A stretch of 8,505 bases of DNA. Source: Caldilineaceae bacterium. Lineage in GTDB: Bacteria; Chloroflexota; Anaerolineae; Caldilineales; Caldilineaceae. This document shows positions 4,548-8,505 of the stretch, piece after piece (position 1 is the first letter of the stretch; each line of letters opens with the position of its first letter). The stretch lies in contig JAHBVH010000135.1 in assembly GCA_019637645.1 (NCBI GenBank), positions 1 through 8,505 on the forward strand, read 5' to 3'. Below the pieces are notes generated by a model, which worked only from the letters and a program-made list of their open reading frames with translations, was not told the DNA's origin and did no database searches. The position numbers were made by a program, and so were the translations under genes.

Positions 4548-6707
4548 TTAGCGTGGTTCCCACTTGACGGCATCCCACGCAATGAGCCGAGACAGACGCT
4601 GTTCAAAGGTTACATCGGCCAGCGACACATAGTCGTCCTGCGTACCCCGGAAGGTGTATGTTCCCAGGGAGACCCATTGATTGCTGTAGGCCGATTGATT
4701 GAGCGCGCGCAAGGTCAAACCGCCCTGGTGAGAAACCCAATAGCGGGCATTGCTAGTGGTCGTAAAGCGGTCGGGAATATAGACAAAGACCTCATACCGG
4801 CCTGCTTGTAGCGCGGGATACCAACGTGACCAATTGTAGCTATCCCGCGCACGGTCATTGTTCTGTGACCAGAGCAGATTGCCCCCGTAGCCCTCGGCCT
4901 CGCTCCGCCAGCCATTGGGATTGCCGCCTTTTACAAAGCCACGGTCGTTGGTATCGACAATCACCGCCTTGCCCGTGGGGGGGGGCGGATTGTTCGTCGG
5001 CAAGAAACGCAGACTATCGGCCATGCGTCGGAGATGGGCTTCGCTGGCATAGAGGACAAAGATCGTATAGGGAAATCCACCGATGGTGCGTGGTTGGGGA
5101 TAGAGCACGGCGAGCGCGGCCTGTTGGCGCATCGCGGCGGGCTGATCGGCGGCAGGCAAAATCAGCCGCGCCTCTTGGCTGCCTACCCACAGACTATCGA
5201 CCCGCGGATTGGTGCCATAGGGGCGCAGGGGGTGGCTAATTTCGTTTTGTACCAAGGTGGCAAGGGTAGTACGGCTGGTAGCGTCCACCACAAAAAAGCC
5301 ATCACTGCCACTATAGCGTGTATTGTCGTTTTCGGTGGAGCGCCAACTGGTTGGATAGTCAAACTCTACCCCATAGCGTTCATTCCGGTAACGGCTCCAA
5401 TTATTCCCTGGGGTATCGACGCGGTCCCAGCGTAGGCGAGCCAACGCACTCCCACGGGCTTCAAAATATTCCATTTGCACCTGAATTTGGCCCCCGGTGT
5501 GGGCGAAATCGGCGCTAGCGGTGTTCGTCGATTGTTCACGCCACTGGCTAATGACCAATTGACCGTTCAAGATGAGCCGTACACCATCGTCGGTTGTCGT
5601 TGTAAAGCGATAGTTCCCCGCGGGCAGATCGAAGCGCCGAGTCCAGCGTACCGAAAAATCATCAACGCCAATCACGCCGTTGGCTGGGCTGCCGGTGCCC
5701 CAATCAAAGTCGATGGCGCGGTCGTTGCGGACCAGGGCTGGCGTACCGGCCAGCGTGCGGTTATTAAAATATTCACCCTGCCAATCTGTGAGCGGCCCAC
5801 TGTCGTCCAGGCGTTGCCAGGTAAGCCGGGCCGAAGCGCCCCCGCGGCTGTCGAAATATTCCATTTGTATTGTGATCCGCCCACCGGGGAGGAAGATATC
5901 GCCGGTGTAGGTCGTCGCTGGCTGCTCCTGCCAGGCGTCAATCAGGGTATGGCCGTTGACAAAGAGGCGCGCCCCATCATCGACGGTAGCGCTAAAGCGA
6001 TAGTTGCCAGTTGGTAGGTCCAGGTTACGGGTCCAGCGCACCGAGAAAAAGTCGGGCGCAACTTCCGGGGCTGGCGCACTGTTGCCCCAGCTAAAGTTGA
6101 TTTCGGGGTCGTTGCGGACGAGCGCGGGCGTGCCACCAAGAGTTAGATTGTTAAAATATTCGCCGCGCCAGCCGTCCATGGGCGACGGGGTCGGGGTGGG
6201 TGGTGGTGTCGGTGTGGGAGTAGGCCCAGGGGTATTGAGCGTCCAAGAGAGTTTGGCAATGGCTGCCCCGCTCTGCTCAAAGTATTCTACTCGGATGAGA
6301 TGGTGACCGGGGCCAAGATATTTCTCGGTGCTTATCGTTTGTACAGACTGTTGTCGCCACTGATCGATGATCAGCTCATTGTCCACCCAGACGCGCATGC
6401 CATCATCCATCCTAGCGGTAAAGCGGTAGGTGCCAGGGGTGACATCAATATAGCGTTCCCAACGGGCCGAAAATTGATCGGCATAGATGGCGCGGTGGGG
6501 TGAACTGAGGCCCCAGTCGAAGTTGAGATCCCTTTCTTCGAGCTGGACTACCGGCGCGCCCGTGAGATCGGTATTATTCCAATAGAAAGCCCGCCAGCCT
6601 GGATCGCTGTGCCGGGGCGAAACATCTTGGGCGAGGACGGTAGGTGCCCCGACCATGAACAAAGATAGCAGGACCCACAAACTGACGAAACGGAACAGCT
6701 TGGTCAT
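4548..6707 (-). CDS. Secreted triple-PA14 protein with PsbP-like and golvesin-like domains
   Basis: A 719-residue secreted, multi-domain binding protein. It opens with a Sec signal peptide (1-26; VLA before Q27, no lipobox cysteine). PA14 domains lie at about 37-157, 178-300 and 307-430, each with the DDG signature (101-103, 243-245, 373-375) and the WRAFYW/WRGEYF/WQGEYF opening. A Pro/Thr linker (159-176) separates the first from the other two, which resemble each other most. Residues about 436-570 (SRYRNERYGVEFDYPTSW onward) look like a PsbP/DcrB-type domain. After a PPPP linker, 580-717 resembles a golvesin C-terminal domain: GRYEVFVYIP, WVSLGTYTF and the closing AWDAVKW. PA14 and golvesin-like domains usually bind carbohydrate, so adhesion or glycan recognition is inferred; no catalytic domain is present. 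GGAGG (6712-6716) gives a strong ribosome site. Neighbouring genes also encode exported proteins. Confidence 0.88.
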   Translation of the reverse strand: MTKLFRFVSLWVLLSLFMVGAPTVLAQDVSPRHSDPGWRAFYWNNTDLTGAPVVQLEERDLNFDWGLSSPHRAIYADQFSARWERYIDVTPGTYRFTARMDDGMRVWVDNELIIDQWRQQSVQTISTEKYLGPGHHLIRVEYFEQSGAAIAKLSWTLNTPGPTPTPTPPPTPTPSPMDGWRGEYFNNLTLGGTPALVRNDPEINFSWGNSAPAPEVAPDFFSVRWTRNLDLPTGNYRFSATVDDGARLFVNGHTLIDAWQEQPATTYTGDIFLPGGRITIQMEYFDSRGGASARLTWQRLDDSGPLTDWQGEYFNNRTLAGTPALVRNDRAIDFDWGTGSPANGVIGVDDFSVRWTRRFDLPAGNYRFTTTTDDGVRLILNGQLVISQWREQSTNTASADFAHTGGQIQVQMEYFEARGSALARLRWDRVDTPGNNWSRYRNERYGVEFDYPTSWRSTENDNTRYSGSDGFFVVDATSRTTLATLVQNEISHPLRPYGTNPRVDSLWVGSQEARLILPAADQPAAMRQQAALAVLYPQPRTIGGFPYTIFVLYASEAHLRRMADSLRFLPTNNPPPPTGKAVIVDTNDRGFVKGGNPNGWRSEAEGYGGNLLWSQNNDRARDSYNWSRWYPALQAGRYEVFVYIPDRFTTTSNARYWVSHQGGLTLRALNQSAYSNQWVSLGTYTFRGTQDDYVSLADVTFEQRLSRLIAWDAVKWEPR
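4977..4985. repeat. Run of nine G/C in the coding linker of the PA14 gene
   Basis: Nine consecutive G on the + strand are nine C on the coding strand and make up CCC codons of the PPPP linker (574-577) between the PsbP-like and golvesin-like domains. A gain or loss of one base would shift the frame and remove the last domain. The length as printed keeps the frame intact. Confidence 0.9.
5418..6173 (-). repeat. Duplicated PA14-coding segments
   Basis: The segments coding for PA14 domains 2 (about 6173-5811) and 3 (about 5783-5418) are adjacent and similar. The proteins share long stretches such as GTPALVRND, FSVRWTR, GNYRF and IQMEYF or VQMEYF, and more than half of aligned residues agree by eye. 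Domain 1 (about 6596-6237) is clearly more distant. This points to a later duplication that produced domains 2 and 3. Confidence 0.75.
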
Positions 6708-6824
6708 ATTTCCTCCAACGAAAGGATGGCGCGTTTAGCGAGCGCGCAAGGCAAAAGAAAGGCGAGGAGGTGCTGATGTAAATTTTTAGCTTATTGCAAT
6801 AAAAACCGCGGGCTTGCTGCGAAA

Positions 6825-6840
6825 TGTGCTAATTTGCACA
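6825..6840. promoter_or_regulatory. CRP/FNR-like dyad upstream of the PA14 gene
   Basis: TGTGC (6825-6829), six bases, then GCACA (6836-6840) form a perfect dyad preceded by AAA. Spacing and outer bases equal the CRP consensus TGTGA-N6-TCACA, differing at the innermost base of each arm. It lies about 118 bases upstream of the PA14 start, a possible activator position. The regulator is not in the window and the site is short, so the assignment is tentative. Confidence 0.3.
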
Positions 6841-6948
6841 GTGAAGACGGTGGCGGCTCGATAGATGTTCCGAGGAATTTTGGCAGATGTGTAACTACGC
6901 TCTTCTAGCGCGCCGCCATGACGCGTTGGAGAAAGCTTGCCAGAGAAG

Positions 6949-6975
6949 TTGGTGGTCGGCCTAGCCGCCAACCAA
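6949..6975 (-). repeat. Imperfect hairpin downstream of the peptidase gene
   Basis: TTGGTGGTCGGC (6949-6960) and GCCGCCAACCAA (6964-6975) pair at 10 of 12 positions around a 3-base loop (CTA). It lies about 30 bases beyond the perfect hairpin at 7006-7040 in the direction of transcription, so the two may act as a double stop or as 3'-end protection. No T run follows. Confidence 0.4.
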
Positions 6976-7005
6976 GGACCCTGGGGTTGCCGACGAGCCT
7001 ATGTG

Positions 7006-7040
7006 CGCCACCCTCGGTAAACATTTTACCGAGGGTGGCG
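7006..7040 (-). terminator. Perfect 16-bp hairpin after the peptidase/TPR gene
   Basis: CGCCACCCTCGGTAAA (7006-7021) and TTTACCGAGGGTGGCG (7025-7040) are exact reverse complements around a 3-base loop. It starts 33 bases beyond the TAA of the peptidase gene and is the strongest inverted repeat in the window. No T run follows on the minus strand, so it would be a hairpin-only terminator or an RNA-stabilising structure. Confidence 0.65.
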
Positions 7041-7073
7041 ATGGCATAGTCACCAATCATCCTAGCCCCTCCG

Positions 7074-8369
7074 TTATTGGGCAGACGCCAGCGCGGCACG
7101 GGCAGGCTGATAGTCGGGATTTAAGGTTAGTGCCTGTTGCCAGGCCCGCTGTGCTTCGGCTGGATTGCCAAGCGCGGCCAAGGCGCGCCCGCGCCAGTAG
7201 TGGAGCTCTTCAATCGATTGTGTTGTGGAAAGAGTCGCATCGGTCAGGGTCAAAACATCCTGCGCACGGCCAATGGCATCGTAGGCTTGAAAGGGGCCAT
7301 ATTGATACCAGAGCATGCGCCAGGGCAGGCCCAACCGCCGTGCTTGATCAAAGGCTTGGGCCGCATTGGTGTAATCCCCGCGCGCGGTCAGATTTGTGCC
7401 TAAGTTAAACCAAGCAAAGGGGTCATCGGGCGTCTGTTGAACGACCCCTTGGGCGGCCTGGGTTGCCTGTTGCCACATTACCGTTTGGTCTAGACTTTCG
7501 CCATAGATGGAGGCGACAGCCGCGGCTTGGGCATCGGTATAGATGAGCAGGTAGGTGCGATTGAAGACTTTCCAGAGCGCGTCCGTTTCGGCATAGGCCA
7601 TGCGGATGCCGCGATAGGGGCCGATCGACGAAAAAAGGCCAGTATCGACATAGGAATCGTACCCAATCCAAGCTTGGTCGGCATCATCATAGCCGACCAG
7701 TAGCCGATAGTGGCCCATGCCGTCGTTGGGATCTTCTTCGAGCCAAGTTTCAATGAGGACGGGAATGCCATTGCTCAACAGGAGATGCATCAGTTCTGCC
7801 GAGCCATTGACACGCACTTGGGCATGATAGCCCTGGGCCGTGGCAAAGGCGGCCAACTCTTCGGGGCTGACATTTTTGTCGTCGGGATGCCGCCGAAGCA
7901 CCGCGCCAATGGCGGCTTGGTCGAGCGTACTGCCAAAGTAGCTCAAATTCATGGCCAAGGTTGCTGGCCCACAGTTGTTCCAAGTCTGCCATGCGTGGGT
8001 GAGACCCGTCAGCCGGACAGCCGGTTGCATGGGTTGATGACTTGGCTGCGGTGTCGGCTCGGGTAGCGCGGTGGCCGTCGGGATTGGTGTTGCGGTGGGC
8101 AGCGGTGTGGCCGTTGGTACCAAAACGAGCCCCGTTTGCGCGGTGCTTGTGGGCGTCTCGGTGGGAACTTGGGCTAAGGCCACCGCCATCCGCGCTTGGC
8201 GTGTGGCGATATCGGCCTGCATGGGGTTTAGCTCGGTTGGCGTTGTGCTGCCAAAGGAGGCACAGCTCGCCCCGCCGATGAAGACAACGCTGATGAAGAC
8301 AACGCCAACGGGCAGTAGGCCCAAGCGTAGATACCAAGGTTGATCTCCAAGTCGATCTCCAGAACGCAT
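7074..8369 (-). CDS. C39-like cysteine peptidase fused to TPRs, exported
   Basis: A 431-residue exported protein, numbered from ATG 8369. It begins with a hydrophobic export segment (12-35) ending GGASC at C36, a possible but non-ideal lipobox (G at -3). A Pro/Thr linker (68-117, PTATPLPTATPIPTA) is followed by a papain-like C39 domain (about 122-279): Q128 (oxyanion), NNCGPATLAM with nucleophile C133, GHYRLLVGYDD with H220, and YDSYVD with D238, so the triad is complete. TPR helices fill 289-431, clearest at 319-347 and 391-419. C39-type domains cleave after double glycine in ABC exporters; no ABC transporter is fused or adjacent, so this is a free-standing enzyme of unknown substrate. Earlier ATGs exist at 8417 (no ribosome site) and 8390 (AAGGG seven bases ahead). 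I chose 8369 because it gives a normal signal peptide and GAGGA lies ten bases ahead; 8390 is possible. Confidence 0.85.
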   Translation of the reverse strand: MRSGDRLGDQPWYLRLGLLPVGVVFISVVFIGGASCASFGSTTPTELNPMQADIATRQARMAVALAQVPTETPTSTAQTGLVLVPTATPLPTATPIPTATALPEPTPQPSHQPMQPAVRLTGLTHAWQTWNNCGPATLAMNLSYFGSTLDQAAIGAVLRRHPDDKNVSPEELAAFATAQGYHAQVRVNGSAELMHLLLSNGIPVLIETWLEEDPNDGMGHYRLLVGYDDADQAWIGYDSYVDTGLFSSIGPYRGIRMAYAETDALWKVFNRTYLLIYTDAQAAAVASIYGESLDQTVMWQQATQAAQGVVQQTPDDPFAWFNLGTNLTARGDYTNAAQAFDQARRLGLPWRMLWYQYGPFQAYDAIGRAQDVLTLTDATLSTTQSIEELHYWRGRALAALGNPAEAQRAWQQALTLNPDYQPARAALASAQ

Positions 8370-8505
8370 AATCGTCGCTTCCTCTCCCATCTCTCTACCC
8401 TTTTCCCTGGTGGGCATGGCCTATGAGCCGTCCCGTAAGAGAAGTGCAAGCCAATGACTGGTGGAGAAATAGTGCTCAAAACAGATGACAAAGTCACGGC
8501 CTCAG

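Larger units (their letters stand above)
6708..7073. other. 366-bp intergenic region between two exported-protein genes
   Basis: No reading frame here shows family similarity or a convincing start. Near the PA14 gene it carries the GGAGG ribosome site (6712-6716), a perfect 12-base palindrome TTATTGCAATAA (6791-6802) and the dyad at 6825-6840. Near the peptidase gene it carries two hairpins (6949-6975 and 7006-7040). The region 6703-6840 probably holds the PA14 promoter, but I cannot pick a good -35/-10 pair. The stretch 6841-6948 shows nothing I can name. Confidence 0.6.

Noticed and set aside
5475..6017. 180-residue open frame antisense to the PA14 domains
   Set aside because: It has no family resemblance or ribosome site and lies opposite a clear coding sequence; it reflects codon bias of the real gene.
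6786..6971. 61-residue minus-strand frame in the 366-bp gap as a small gene
   Set aside because: No ribosome site or recognisable composition, and it overlaps the dyad and a hairpin that look regulatory.
8486..8496. TGAC-AAA-GTCA dyad upstream of the peptidase gene as an operator
   Set aside because: The arms are only four bases and no matching promoter elements could be placed around it.
8228..8497. 89-residue minus-strand frame overlapping the peptidase N-terminus
   Set aside because: It is in a different frame from the peptidase, shows no domain pattern, and becomes low-complexity Ala/Ser-rich at its end.

Overview
The window looks like a stretch of a Chloroflexota chromosome, probably from a filamentous member of class Chloroflexia. 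This is inferred from gene style, not from a marker gene. The signs are exported proteins with Pro/Thr linkers (PTPTP, PTATPLPTATP), a secreted protein combining PA14 domains with a golvesin-like C-terminus, a lipoprotein joining a C39-like peptidase to TPRs, moderately high GC, and compact intergenic hairpins. There is no RNA gene, transposase, integrase, phage gene or CRISPR array.

Left half (1-2500, all + strand, cytoplasmic or inner-membrane products). A heptanucleotide repeat array (47-98) precedes a PlsC-type acyltransferase (146-919). A promoter/operator region (about 1002-1041) then leads into a two-gene operon: an ArsR-family repressor (1067-1465) whose stop codon overlaps the start of an SRPBCC/AHSA1-like protein (1462-2076). 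A hairpin directly after the SRPBCC stop (2077-2110) ends this unit. A small protein with a DUF4177-like domain (2156-2500) follows with its own strong Shine-Dalgarno sequence. Both arsR and the DUF4177-like gene carry in-frame tandem repeats (30 bp and 15 bp units) outside their folded domains.

Right half (2522-8369, all - strand, all exported). In transcription order these are a C39-like peptidase/TPR lipoprotein (8369-7074), a secreted protein with three PA14 domains, a PsbP-like domain and a golvesin-like domain (6707-4548), and a lipoprotein made of TolB/WD40-like propeller repeats (4405-2522). Perfect inverted repeats lie after the first two genes, so the three are probably separate transcription units. 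Together they suggest a cell-surface function: glycan or wall binding, peptide processing and protein-protein scaffolding. The DUF4177-like gene and the propeller lipoprotein converge with 21 bp between their stop codons.

The genes fall into known families. I see no convincing undescribed multi-gene system. The most unusual points are the repeat-extended ArsR tail beside an operator-like dyad, a run of nine C residues in the linker before the last domain of the PA14 protein (a possible slippage switch), the shared hairpin design at gene ends, and a CRP/FNR-like dyad in the 366-bp gap upstream of the PA14 gene.
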